NCBI GenBank assembly: GCA_025965125.1
Contig: JAOPXM010000077.1
Location: 1 to 54,482 of the forward strand
Source: Nocardioides sp.
GTDB lineage: Bacteria > Actinomycetota > Actinomycetes > Propionibacteriales > Nocardioidaceae
Reading direction: 5' to 3'
DNA length: 54,482 nucleotides
Made by a program: the position numbers and the translations under genes. Under the pieces are notes generated by a model. That model had not been told where the DNA came from and made no database searches. It was given only the letters and a program-made list of their open reading frames with translations. Below, piece by piece: positions 44,236-53,013 of the stretch. Every line of letters begins with the position of its first letter. The stretch's first letter is position 1.

Positions 44236-45339
44236 TTAGTTGCTGAAGAGCGCGGTGAGCTCTTCCTGGGTGAGGTCTGCCGTCAGGTCTGCGTCCGGCG
44301 GGAAGTCCGTGTTGCAGGTGGGCGCGTTGCCGTCGGGCTCGTAGGTGAACGGCTTCGGGAGCACCGCAGTGGGCTCCGTGTTGTCCACCCCCTCGTAGGC
44401 AGCAAGACCGATACGCAGCGCGAGCCGGGTCAGGCTCGAGGTCTGGCCCAGGGTCATGTACGGGTACGGGTTGTCCGTCCAGTCACAGTTGAGCTGGTTG
44501 CTCCCAGTGATCGAGGCGACCACGGGCCGCTCCATGCCGGCATCGTCGTAGGCCTGGAGGGCGCCCATGTCGGGTGCGTTGAAGTCGCTGACGATGGCGT
44601 CGATGCGGCCGTTCTTGGAGAGCAGACCAGCCATCACCTTGCGGCGAAGCACCGGGTCCCAGTTGGTGTCCTGGACCCGGTTGTCGACGATCTTGATGTC
44701 GGGGTACTGCTCCATGGCCTTCTGGAAGGAACCGAAGAACGCCGTGCTCGTCTCGTTGCCGGGTGTGCCGCCGAGGAAGGCGACCGTGCCGGATCCGACC
44801 TTCTCGTCGAGGAACGACGCCCAGGACTCGGCAATCGCGTCGGTGTCGAACGCGACGGACTCGAGGAAGTCGGTCCCCCGCTGCCCACCGGCGTCGCCCA
44901 GGATCGTGACGACCTGGACCCCGGCAGCCGTTGCCTTCTTGATGGCCGGAAGCTCCGCGACGCCGTAGTCGGCGGAGATCACCAGCACGTTGACGCCCTG
45001 TGCCACGAAGCTCGAGATGTCCGAGATCGCCTTCTGCTGGTCACCGATCGCCTGCGAGAACAAGGCGTCCGTGATGTTGTCGCACTTCGCGGCCTCGGAC
45101 TGGAACTCGGCGGCCGACTGCAGCACCCAGGTGTTGCCCCCGGCACTCTTGAGGTATCCGACCTTGGCGGGCTTGTCGCCGCACTGGGTCGTGATGTCTC
45201 CCGATGATCCGTTCTCGGCAACACCCGAGGCGCTCTCGCGCTGGGTCGCGTCTGTGGTGGCGCCGCTCGAGCACGCACTCAGCGCAGCAAGCGATGCCGC
45301 CAGCACACACGCGATGGTGGTGGATCTCTTGAGGTTCAT
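44236..45339 (-). CDS. Sugar-type ABC substrate-binding lipoprotein
   Basis: A 367-residue PF13407-type binding protein. Signal peptide with lipobox LSAC near 20-23, then VGYLKSAGGNTWVLQSAAEF, VLVISADYGVAELPAIKKA and AVLPKPFTY. AGGAGAAG precedes the ATG. Anchored outside the membrane, it would deliver the island substrate or a precursor to the importer. The ligand could be a small polar compound; sequence does not say. Confidence 0.9.
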   Translation of the reverse strand: MNLKRSTTIACVLAASLAALSACSSGATTDATQRESASGVAENGSSGDITTQCGDKPAKVGYLKSAGGNTWVLQSAAEFQSEAAKCDNITDALFSQAIGDQQKAISDISSFVAQGVNVLVISADYGVAELPAIKKATAAGVQVVTILGDAGGQRGTDFLESVAFDTDAIAESWASFLDEKVGSGTVAFLGGTPGNETSTAFFGSFQKAMEQYPDIKIVDNRVQDTNWDPVLRRKVMAGLLSKNGRIDAIVSDFNAPDMGALQAYDDAGMERPVVASITGSNQLNCDWTDNPYPYMTLGQTSSLTRLALRIGLAAYEGVDNTEPTAVLPKPFTYEPDGNAPTCNTDFPPDADLTADLTQEELTALFSN

Positions 45340-45485
45340 TGAACTTCTCCTAGTTGTGGTGCAGGCGGCCGGCCCTGGCGGACTCGGCAGACTCCGTGGT
45401 CAAGAGGTGTGCCGCTGTGTAGCTGCGGCAGCGCCCCCGAGCACGACGCCACTTGTGAGTGTGGTCACGGCGACAGGTCCACGGG

Positions 45486-45501
45486 TGTATCAAGTCGATA
45501 C
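45486..45501 (+). promoter_or_regulatory. TGTCTC motif upstream of the importer operon
   Basis: TGTATCAAGTCGATAC; GTATC and GATAC form a palindrome around AAGTC. 147 bases before the binding-protein start. One mismatch from the consensus. Confidence 0.6.
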
Positions 45502-45565
45502 GCCAGACGCGGCACCACCGGTCCGCTGAGGACGGGTGGTGCCGCGTCTTGACGGGCGTGTCGGG

Positions 45566-46459
45566 TCAGCCGACAGCGAAGGGATTCACAGGGCTGGCAG
45601 TGGCTCCCGTGACCCGGAGTGGGCTCGTGCAGAACAGGAACTCGTAGCAGTCGTCGGCAGAGAGCACCGAGAGATTCAGGTGCTCGATCAGGTAGATGCC
45701 GTGGCGCACCAGGAGCTCGACGTGCGAGCCGAGGAACTCGCCTCGGTCGAACGGCTGCGCCTCGACAGCCGTGTTGTCCGAGCACACGGCAACGACGTCC
45801 TTCCTCGCCAGGTACGCCGCAGCGTCCAGCCCGATTCCGGGTTGTTCAAGGGACATCACTTCCCCCGAGGCGTAGAACCAGTCGACCCAACCGGTCCGGA
45901 CCAGAGCGGCGTCGCCGGCACGAAGCTCAGATCCCTGGGTGGTCAGCGCCTGCTCGAGATCCTCGACCGTGATGACGTAGCCCGCCGCCAACCAGTCGAC
46001 CCCCTTGGCCTTGGCCACGTCGATGAGAACGCCGCGCGTCACGATCGGGCCCGCCTTGTCGATGCCGCAACGCGTGGCGCCCGCAAAGGTCTCCATGTTG
46101 TCGTTGCCGAACCCGTTGTAGGTCTTGCCGCCTTCGTAGACATGGCAGAGCGCGTCCATGTGGGTCGACGTGTGGGACGCAAGCACCAGGACGTCCTCGT
46201 GGCAGCCGACACCGGGTGTGCCGCCGTACGGCTCGTACATGTGCTCGTCGGCGTGACTGACCATGGAGAGCCGCTGTGGCGCTCCTCGGTAGTCGACGAG
46301 CGGGATCCCGGTGCGTTGGATCGGGAGCCCCAGCTGGTAGAGCTTGCCCGTCTTCGGGATGCTGACCGCGGCGAGCGTGGTGCTCTCGTCGAGGAGGTTG
46401 AGGCTGCCTCGCTCGTCCTCCTCGCCCCATCGACCCCAATTGTTCGCGTTGTCTGCCAT
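45566..46459 (-). CDS. Cyclase-family metal hydrolase
   Basis: A 297-residue PF04199-type protein with the canonical metal motif HTSTHMDALCHV near 89-100, GVLIDVAKAKG and DAALVRTGW. Such enzymes hydrolyse formamides, lactones or cyclic amides; here a lactone made by the BVMO is a reasonable guess. GGGAGG precedes the ATG at 46459. Contrast with 37459-38418, where the motif is altered. Confidence 0.87.
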   Translation of the reverse strand: MADNANNWGRWGEEDERGSLNLLDESTTLAAVSIPKTGKLYQLGLPIQRTGIPLVDYRGAPQRLSMVSHADEHMYEPYGGTPGVGCHEDVLVLASHTSTHMDALCHVYEGGKTYNGFGNDNMETFAGATRCGIDKAGPIVTRGVLIDVAKAKGVDWLAAGYVITVEDLEQALTTQGSELRAGDAALVRTGWVDWFYASGEVMSLEQPGIGLDAAAYLARKDVVAVCSDNTAVEAQPFDRGEFLGSHVELLVRHGIYLIEHLNLSVLSADDCYEFLFCTSPLRVTGATASPVNPFAVG

Positions 46460-46537
46460 GTCGGCCTCCCTGGTGCGTGTGAGCGGACTGTAGGCGCTCG
46501 GTTGCCCCGATCGTCGTCCCCAGCGCCATGACAGGGC

Positions 46538-46553
46538 TGTCTCACCTCGATAC
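46538..46553 (+). promoter_or_regulatory. TGTCTC motif upstream of the cyclase gene
   Basis: TGTCTCACCTCGATAC, a perfect match to the consensus, 79 bases before the cyclase start. Confidence 0.65.
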
Positions 46554-46572
46554 GGACGGGACCGAGCCGGCG

Positions 46573-48162
46573 TCAGACAGTGGTCACGGGGGCGACGTCG
46601 AGCAGTGCCCGGACGTCGTCGCGCAACTGCCCGCGGGCCACCTTGAGGCTGGTGGTCCGCGGCAGCTCGGGGAGGAACAGAACTCGAGACGGCTTCTTGT
46701 AGCCGGCGAGCTGCGTGCGGCAATGGGCAATGACCGCGCCCTCGTCGACGGCGGCTCCGGGCGCGAGCACGACGACGGCCACGACCGACTGTCCCCAGCG
46801 CGGGTGTGGAGCCCCGACAACCGCGACTTCGCGGACGCCGGCCAGCTCGCTGATGCAGCGCTCGACCTCGCTGGGATAGACGTTCGCCCCACCACTGACG
46901 ATCAGGTCCGTGCGGCGCTCCGAGACACTGACGTAGCCACGTGGGTCGATCGAGCCCAGGTCGCCCGTGTGGTACCAACCGTCGCGCAAGGCCTGTGCGG
47001 TCGCCTCGGGGTTCTGCCAGTAGCCGGACATCAGAGCCGGCGACGCGATCACGAGCTCGCCGACCGACTCGCCGTCGTGCGGCAACGAAACGCCGTCCGT
47101 GTCAACCAGCCGTACGTCGGCATCGAGCGCCGAGCGTCCAACGGAGCCGAAGATGGGATCGCTCGCGCTCACGCCGTGGTAGTCGGCCGCGGTCGTCACG
47201 CTCGCCAGCCCACCGGAGTTCTCCGTCATGCCCCACCCCTCGACGAGGCGGCTGCCGATGACTGCCTGCAGCGCGCTCAGATGTTCGACGCTTGCGCGAC
47301 TGGCGGAGTGCAGGACGGCTTCGAGCGTCAACCAGGCAGACCTGTCATGGTCGAGTGCGACGGTCACGTCGCCCAGCAGCGGTGACGGAATGTAGGTGAA
47401 CGTGACGCGGTGCTGCTGGATCGTCCGCAGCAACGACTCCGGGTCCCAGCGGCCCATGATGTTGACGGTGCCGCCCATGCGCAGGGTGCAGAGGATGTGC
47501 GCCGGGACCACGGACACGAACGACATCGAACCGGTCAGCGCGACCTCGGGGTAGACACCCATCCGGAACGAGAACGCATTCTGACGGGCGATCGCCAGGC
47601 AACTCGCGTGGGTCAGCATCGCTCCCTTGGGTCGACCCGTCGTTCCGCTCGTGTAGCCGAGGATGTACAGATCGCCGGGTATGGGAGCGACCACGTCGTG
47701 GGTGCTCGAGGACGCGAGGAGCCGCTCGTAGTCGTGCACCTCCACGACGTCGGTAGGACCGACGCTGACGGCAACGACGGTGCCCCACACGTCCTGGTCG
47801 AGCTCGGCGACCTTGTCGTCGAGGTCGGGGGTCCACACGAGTGCTCGTGCCGAGGAGTCCTGGAGGAGATAGGTGGCCTCCGCGGGTGTGGAACGCGCGT
47901 TGACGGGGCAGACGACCAGCCCGGCCTTGGCAGCTGCGAGGTACACCTCCACGTATTCGAAGCAGTCGCCCATCCACGCCGCGACGCGATCTCCGCGCTC
48001 GAGTCCGTTGGCGAGCAGCGCCTGAGCGAGACGCGTCGTGCGCAGGTCGAGGTCGGCGTAGCTCCGCTCGGCCCCGTTCCGATCGCGCAGCGCCGCGCGA
48101 CCCGGGTGTCGGCGTGCGCCCAGACTGATGATCTCGCCGACCGTGCCCGCTTCTGTCTTCAC
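46573..48162 (-). CDS. AMP-binding acyl-CoA synthetase
   Basis: A 529-residue ligase. LGYTSGTTGRPKGAMLTH near 166-183 (P-loop), GWGMTENSGG near 305, GDLGSIDPRGYVSVSERRTDLI near 405-426 and a C-terminal KKPSRVLFLPELPRTTSLKVAR with the catalytic Lys. It should activate a carboxylic acid, perhaps the hydrolysed lactone or the imported substrate, to its CoA thioester. Start GTG at 48162; the frame stays open upstream but a recurring motif lies there. Confidence 0.9.
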   Translation of the reverse strand: MKTEAGTVGEIISLGARRHPGRAALRDRNGAERSYADLDLRTTRLAQALLANGLERGDRVAAWMGDCFEYVEVYLAAAKAGLVVCPVNARSTPAEATYLLQDSSARALVWTPDLDDKVAELDQDVWGTVVAVSVGPTDVVEVHDYERLLASSSTHDVVAPIPGDLYILGYTSGTTGRPKGAMLTHASCLAIARQNAFSFRMGVYPEVALTGSMSFVSVVPAHILCTLRMGGTVNIMGRWDPESLLRTIQQHRVTFTYIPSPLLGDVTVALDHDRSAWLTLEAVLHSASRASVEHLSALQAVIGSRLVEGWGMTENSGGLASVTTAADYHGVSASDPIFGSVGRSALDADVRLVDTDGVSLPHDGESVGELVIASPALMSGYWQNPEATAQALRDGWYHTGDLGSIDPRGYVSVSERRTDLIVSGGANVYPSEVERCISELAGVREVAVVGAPHPRWGQSVVAVVVLAPGAAVDEGAVIAHCRTQLAGYKKPSRVLFLPELPRTTSLKVARGQLRDDVRALLDVAPVTTV

Positions 48163-48196
48163 GATCCGATGTTCGCACCGGACCGCCGCTGCCGTC

Positions 48197-48212
48197 CGTC
48201 CCAATGTGATAC
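48197..48212 (+). promoter_or_regulatory. TGTCTC motif upstream of the CoA ligase gene
   Basis: CGTCCCAATGTGATAC, 35 bases before the ligase GTG. It is the weakest copy, with several mismatches, but spacing and orientation fit the others. Confidence 0.4.
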
Positions 48213-48246
48213 GAGCTCGACGGTGCTCGTCATCCGCGTCTCGAGG

Positions 48247-49971
48247 TCATCCAGAGATGAGCTCGGGCTCAAGGCCGTAGACGCGCATCTTGCGATAGAG
48301 GGTCGCGCGCCCGATCTCCAGAATCTCCGCGGCACGCGTCTTGTTGCCCTCGGACTCGAGCAGTGCCTGGATGATCGCGGACCGCTCCACGTGCTCGATG
48401 CGCCGAAGACGTCGGCTGCCGCGCTGGTAGTGAGCCGGCAGGTCGGCCAGGTGGATCTCGGACCCGCGGCTGCTGCTGGCCATGGCGGAAAGCACACTGT
48501 CCAGCTCGCGCACGTTGCCCGGCCAGTCGTAGCGCATCAGGGCCTGCATCACCGGCGGAGCCAGTCGCAGTTTGGCGCCACGGCGCCCCATCAGGCGCGG
48601 GACCAGGTCGAGCAAGTCCTCGGAACGCTCCCGCAGCGCAGGCACGTGGAGGCGGACGCCGAAGGTGGGCTGACTTGCCGATTCGGCGCGGTCGCGGTCG
48701 GTCAGCGTGCAGATCACGCGAGACTGATTCTCCTCTGCGGACTCCGCCAGCGCGGCCAGCCGCTGTACTGCGTCAGCGGAAAGGCCGCCGATCTGACGCA
48801 CGATGACGCAACGACCGCGCATGGCCACCATCGCCTCGATCTCACGCAGGAGGGCCGACTCGCTGTCCCGAGTCGTCTGTCCGGCATCGAGCAGGACCGG
48901 GGGCTGGCCGCCCGACGTGAGCATCCGGGCCAGGGTGAGCTTGCCGACCCCGGCCTCGCCCGAGATCACGAGCGGGAACATCGTCCCGCGCAGCTGCTCG
49001 ACCTTGGCGCGCAGGAACTCGGTGGCCTGGCTGCGACCCGCCATCGGCGAATCGGTGCCCGAGGAAGCCTTGCGCCGAGAGACCGCGGAGTCCCTGGCCG
49101 GCTTGGTGGCTGCGGGTGCTACCTCGAGCTCGACGAGTGTCCCGACACGGTGTCCGCCCATCTCAATGCGCTCGAACCTGACGGTAGCGGTGTCGCCGCT
49201 GCCGAGCGGGAGTGACTCGGTCGCGACCGGGTGTTGGGATGTCAGATCGTCGGCCCGCTGCGCGAGCAGGGTCTTGTCGGATCGATTGAGCACGGACGAG
49301 GCATTGGAGGTTGCGACCTCGGTCCGATCGCCCAGCACCAGCACCACTCGCCCGGGTCGTCGGCTGGCCGACATGAACCGAGCCAGCAGAGTTCGTTCTG
49401 CGGCCGAGCCTGCCTCGACGAGGCGCTCCTCGATGGCCTGGGCGGCCTGGATGGCCATCGGCATCATCAGCGGACTGGCTTTGTGGATCAGGGCGGTGAG
49501 GTCGATGACTCCCTCGAGCTTGCGGTTGAAGGGGTTGAAGATCGGGGCAGCGGCACAGGACAGGTCGCGCAGCGCCTCGAGGTAGTGATCCTGGCCGGTG
49601 GTCCAGCTGGCCACCTTCTCCTCGAGCGCGACCCCTACGGCGTTGGTGCCGGAAAACTCCTCCGCCCACACGAACCCGGGCGTGCTTTGCCCCGTGTCCA
49701 TACGACGGCCCAGCGACCGGTCGTCGCACCGATGCATCAGGAACCGACCCGCTGGATCCAACAGAACGGCTGCCGTCTCGCAGCCGGCCAGCATGCCGCC
49801 CAGCTGTTCGAGCACGGGTGAGGCTGCCCGGGTGAATCGGTTGTCCACCTCGAGCTGGCTGACATACGGGAGCGTGAGACCGCCGCCCTGGTCGAGCCCA
49901 CACATGCGGGATCGCTCCCAGGAACGAACGACGGAGGCCCGCACGTCGGGTGCAGTCAGGGTGAGGCTCAT
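48247..49971 (-). CDS. AcoR-like GAF/AAA+/Fis transcriptional activator
   Basis: A 574-residue activator. A GAF-type sensor (about 50-210: FVWAEEFSGTNAVGVALEEK and CAAAPIFNPFNRKLEGVIDLT) precedes an AAA+ domain (about 335-500, Walker A GEAGVGKLT, then RYDWPGNVRELDSVLSAM) and a C-terminal Fis-type helix-turn-helix (NKTRAAEILEIGRATLYRKM near 545-564). The GAFTGA loop needed for sigma54 contact is absent, as in actinobacterial AcoR/MimR types that work without sigma54. Start ATG 49971. It probably binds the recurring TGTCTC motif; a CCAAACG site lies just upstream. Confidence 0.9.
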   Translation of the reverse strand: MSLTLTAPDVRASVVRSWERSRMCGLDQGGGLTLPYVSQLEVDNRFTRAASPVLEQLGGMLAGCETAAVLLDPAGRFLMHRCDDRSLGRRMDTGQSTPGFVWAEEFSGTNAVGVALEEKVASWTTGQDHYLEALRDLSCAAAPIFNPFNRKLEGVIDLTALIHKASPLMMPMAIQAAQAIEERLVEAGSAAERTLLARFMSASRRPGRVVLVLGDRTEVATSNASSVLNRSDKTLLAQRADDLTSQHPVATESLPLGSGDTATVRFERIEMGGHRVGTLVELEVAPAATKPARDSAVSRRKASSGTDSPMAGRSQATEFLRAKVEQLRGTMFPLVISGEAGVGKLTLARMLTSGGQPPVLLDAGQTTRDSESALLREIEAMVAMRGRCVIVRQIGGLSADAVQRLAALAESAEENQSRVICTLTDRDRAESASQPTFGVRLHVPALRERSEDLLDLVPRLMGRRGAKLRLAPPVMQALMRYDWPGNVRELDSVLSAMASSSRGSEIHLADLPAHYQRGSRRLRRIEHVERSAIIQALLESEGNKTRAAEILEIGRATLYRKMRVYGLEPELISG

Positions 49972-49985
49972 GGCATCTCGATTCA

Positions 49986-49999
49986 ACCAAACGGTCGGC
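49986..49999 (+). promoter_or_regulatory. CCAAACG site upstream of the activator gene
   Basis: ACCAAACGGTCGGC, about 15 bases before the activator start. It suggests that the TetR protein controls the activator gene. Confidence 0.45.
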
Positions 50000-50090
50000 T
50001 GGCTTGTGACGTGCATCATAGGCACGGAACCTCGCTCCTGACCAGCAACGCGCCAGAAATGTTCCGGCACGCCGCGACCGTGCAGCCGGG

Positions 50091-50858
50091 CTACTGGGTC
50101 GTGTATCCGCCGTCCACGGGGAAAGGAACACCGGTGACGTAGGACGACGTGTCGCCCGCGAGGTAGATCACCGCATCCGCGATCTCGGAGGGTTCGGCAA
50201 CTCGTCCGAGCGGGACTCGCGAGGCGTAGAGATCCGCAATCTCGTCGGTCGCGTCGGCGCTCCTGGACATGAAGCCCGCCAGCATCGGCGTCCGGACTGG
50301 TCCCGGACAGATGGCGTTGACGCGGATCTTCTCGGGCGCCAAGAGGATCGCAAGGGAGCGGGTGAGTCCGACCAGTCCGGACTTCGTCATCGAGTAGAGC
50401 GGCGTCGTGTAGGAGCCAGTCAACCCGGCTGCCGAGGCCGTGTAGATGATCGAGCCGCCTCGCCCGGTGACCCGCATCAACGGCAGCACCTTCTGGGTGA
50501 GGAAGAAGTTGCTCTTCAGGTTGACGTCGATGCAGCGGGTCCACTGCTCGTCGGTGATGTCGTCGATCCCGTGCGGATTCGGCATTCCGACGTTGTTGAA
50601 CAGGATGTCCACGTGGTCTGCGGTCTGTTTGATCTCGGCGACCGCGCGATCCAGGTCACCCAGCGAGGACGCATCGCCCTGGTGAGCGGTGGCCTTGCCG
50701 CCGGCCGCCAGGATCTCCGCGACGACAGCCTCTGCCGACTCTCCGTTCAGGTCGAGCACTGCTACCGAGGCGCCCTTGGCGGCCAGCCCGAGCGCGGCGT
50801 GCTTCCCGATCCCGGACCCACCTGCCGAAACGATGGCGATCTTTCCGTCGAACTCCAT
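50091..50858 (-). CDS. SDR-family oxidoreductase
   Basis: A 255-residue SDR: SAGGSGIGKHAA near 11-22, NNVGMPNP near 89-96, YTASAAG and the catalytic YSMTK near 158-162. GGAGG precedes the ATG. Likely a ring-alcohol dehydrogenase feeding the BVMO. A motif site lies 62 bases upstream. Confidence 0.9.
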   Translation of the reverse strand: MEFDGKIAIVSAGGSGIGKHAALGLAAKGASVAVLDLNGESAEAVVAEILAAGGKATAHQGDASSLGDLDRAVAEIKQTADHVDILFNNVGMPNPHGIDDITDEQWTRCIDVNLKSNFFLTQKVLPLMRVTGRGGSIIYTASAAGLTGSYTTPLYSMTKSGLVGLTRSLAILLAPEKIRVNAICPGPVRTPMLAGFMSRSADATDEIADLYASRVPLGRVAEPSEIADAVIYLAGDTSSYVTGVPFPVDGGYTTQ

Positions 50859-50919
50859 GTGCGCTGACCTCCGTCGTGTGATGTGTGCACCACTCTCGGC
50901 GTCCGACAGTCCGGACGGC

Positions 50920-50935
50920 TGTCTCAATCGGGAAC
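50920..50935 (+). promoter_or_regulatory. TGTCTC motif upstream of the SDR gene
   Basis: TGTCTCAATCGGGAAC; overlaps the last bases of the SnoaL gene and lies 62 bases before the SDR start. Confidence 0.5.
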
Positions 50936-51340
50936 ATCGGCACCCGGCAGATCCATAGCGACGAACCGCCTGAGCAGCCGCCACTTCTCCCCAGACTGCA
51001 CGAACCAGTCGACGTACGTCGCGGTGAAGAGCACCTGGACTCCAGCCGAGGTCGTCTGGAGCACAGCAGCCGAGCACCGTCCCTCCACCTGGTCAGGTCC
51101 TCCCGCGAACGTGTGGTGCCAGGTCAGGTGACGACACGGATCGGCTGCGTGGCGTGCTCGGTCGTGCGCGAACGCCACGAGTTCGTCCCGGCCGGTGACC
51201 ACCAGGGGACGGGTCGTTTCCAGCACGCCGTCCGGCGTGAAGCAGTCGGCGAACGCGTCCGCGTCGCCAGAATCGATGCTGAACGCGTAGGCGGCGTGGA
51301 GATCGAGGAGCGATCTTCGGACCTCGGGATCTGTCTGCAT
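50924..51340 (-). CDS. SnoaL-like protein (NTF2 fold), second copy
   Basis: A 138-residue protein: LLDLHAAYAFSIDSGDADAFADCFTPDGVLET, CRHLTWHHTF and VDWFVQSGEKWRLLRRFVAMD are typical. Only distant likeness to the copy at 27182. AGGA precedes the ATG. Possibly a small isomerase or dehydratase. It diverges from the next SDR gene. Confidence 0.85.
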   Translation of the reverse strand: MQTDPEVRRSLLDLHAAYAFSIDSGDADAFADCFTPDGVLETTRPLVVTGRDELVAFAHDRARHAADPCRHLTWHHTFAGGPDQVEGRCSAAVLQTTSAGVQVLFTATYVDWFVQSGEKWRLLRRFVAMDLPGADVPD

Positions 51341-51374
51341 GCTGCATCCTGGCCCCGCGGGCCCGGAACCGGAC

Positions 51375-51390
51375 TGTCCCAGATCGAAAC
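51375..51390 (+). promoter_or_regulatory. TGTCTC motif in the SnoaL/SDR divergent promoter
   Basis: TGTCCCAGATCGAAAC, 35 bases before the SnoaL start and 42 bases before the divergent SDR start. Orientation fits the SnoaL gene. Confidence 0.55.
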
Positions 51391-51431
51391 GTCCCAGGAT
51401 CACGACAACCGACGCGCCTACGCTGCCGAGC

Positions 51432-52223
51432 ATGGAGCTTGCGATGACGCCCACCGGACCCGACGACGAACTCGAGGGACGGGTCGCGGTGGTGACCGGT
51501 GCGGGCGGCGGCATCGGTCGGGCCGTTGCCCTCCGCCTCGCGCGCGCCGGAGCGATCGTCGTCGTCGCCGACCGCCGGCTGGCCGCGGCTGAGCAGACTG
51601 CGGCCGACATCACTGCGGCGGGTGGTCAGGCGCAGCCGATGTCCGTCGACGTGGTCGACGGGTCGGCGGTTGCCTCGATGTTCGACGTGACTGTAACCCG
51701 TTGGGGGGCCCTCGACATCCTCGTCAACAATGCCGGTGTCGTGACCGAGCCGTCGCCCCTGGCCTCCTTCGACGAGGACGACTTCGACCGCCTCGTGGCC
51801 GTCAACTTCAAAGGCGTCTTCCTCGGGCTTCGCCACGGTCTTCCCCACATGATCGAGCAGGGTCGAGGGGTCGTCGTCAACGTCGCCTCTGTCTCCGCCA
51901 TACGCAACGTGCGCAACCTGGGTCCCTACGCCGCGACAAAGCATGCGGTCGTGGCGCTGACCCGAGCCGCGGCCACCGAGGTCGGCGAGCACGGAGTCCG
52001 GGTCAACGCCCTCCTGCCAGGCCCCACGAACACTCCTCTGGTCGTCGGACGAGAAGGAGCCGAGACGGGTGCGGGTGACGAGTTCGCCGGGCAAGTGCCG
52101 TTGGGTCGCATCAGTCAGCCCGAGGAGCAGGCCGAGGCTGCGCTCTTCCTGGTTTCGGACCGGGCAGGTTTCATCAGCGGCTCGTCGCTGCTCGTCGACG
52201 GAGCCATGGCGTACGTCGACTGA
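51432..52223 (+). CDS. SDR-family oxidoreductase
   Basis: A 263-residue SDR: VVTGAGGGIGRAVALRLARAG, NNAGVV near 97-102, VASVSA and the catalytic YAATK near 165-169. Start ATG 51432; ATG 51444 also possible. It is the only plus-strand gene in this part and ends convergent with the next SDR. Confidence 0.9.
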   Translation: MELAMTPTGPDDELEGRVAVVTGAGGGIGRAVALRLARAGAIVVVADRRLAAAEQTAADITAAGGQAQPMSVDVVDGSAVASMFDVTVTRWGALDILVNNAGVVTEPSPLASFDEDDFDRLVAVNFKGVFLGLRHGLPHMIEQGRGVVVNVASVSAIRNVRNLGPYAATKHAVVALTRAAATEVGEHGVRVNALLPGPTNTPLVVGREGAETGAGDEFAGQVPLGRISQPEEQAEAALFLVSDRAGFISGSSLLVDGAMAYVD

Positions 52224-52242
52224 GCGATGACGAGGTCAGCCC

Positions 52243-53013
52243 TCAGCGGACCGTCCAGCCGCCGTCGATCGCCACGGAGGCTCCGGTCATGAACGTCGAG
52301 TCCTCCGAGGCCAGGAAGGCGGCCAGCTTTGCGATCTCGGACGCCTTTCCCTGCCGGCCTGCAGGCACCCCGTCGACAATCTTCTGGACCGCCGGATTGT
52401 CCTTGAGGAAGAGGCGAGAGAGCTCCGTGTCGATCGAGCCGGGACAGATGGCGTTGGCTCGGATCCCCATCGGACCGTAGTCCGATGCGATCTGCTTGGT
52501 CAGACCGATGACCCCATGCTTGGACGACGTGTAGGCGGTGCCGCCCATACCGGCCACCAGCGCGGCGCCCGAGGCGATGTTGACGAACACGCCTCCTCCG
52601 GACTCGATCATCGCGGTGAGCGTTGCCCTGGCCACGAGGAACATCCCGGTGAGGTTGACCGCCAGGACTCTGTCCCAGAGCTCTTCGCTGGTGTCGAGCA
52701 CGGGCAGGAAGTCGTCGAGGATGCCGGCGTTGTTGATCACGATGCCGATGGCTCCGAATGCGTCCGCCACCTCCGCCACGGCCCCTTCGACGCTCTTGGC
52801 GTCGGAGACGTCACCCTGGACGCCAACGGCCGATCCTCCACGACCGACAATGACGGCCGCTGTGGCACTGGCCGCCGCCGCGTTGATGTCGAGGACGCCG
52901 ACGGTTGCACCGCGAGCTGCCAACTCCCAGGCGATCGCCTGTCCGATGCCGGCTCCCGCACCTGTCACGAGGCCGACCCTGCCGCTGAGACTTCCTGCAT
53001 CCAGGTCAGACAA
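52243..53013 (-). CDS. SDR-family oxidoreductase
   Basis: A 256-residue SDR: VTGAGAGIGQAIAWELAARG near 14-33, INNAGILDD near 90-98, IASGAA and YTSSK near 157-161. No ATG fits; the best start is TTG at 53013, eight bases inside the LLM gene (MSDLDAGSLSG). The overlap suggests coupling to the LLM gene. Confidence 0.87.
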   Translation of the reverse strand: MSDLDAGSLSGRVGLVTGAGAGIGQAIAWELAARGATVGVLDINAAAASATAAVIVGRGGSAVGVQGDVSDAKSVEGAVAEVADAFGAIGIVINNAGILDDFLPVLDTSEELWDRVLAVNLTGMFLVARATLTAMIESGGGVFVNIASGAALVAGMGGTAYTSSKHGVIGLTKQIASDYGPMGIRANAICPGSIDTELSRLFLKDNPAVQKIVDGVPAGRQGKASEIAKLAAFLASEDSTFMTGASVAIDGGWTVR

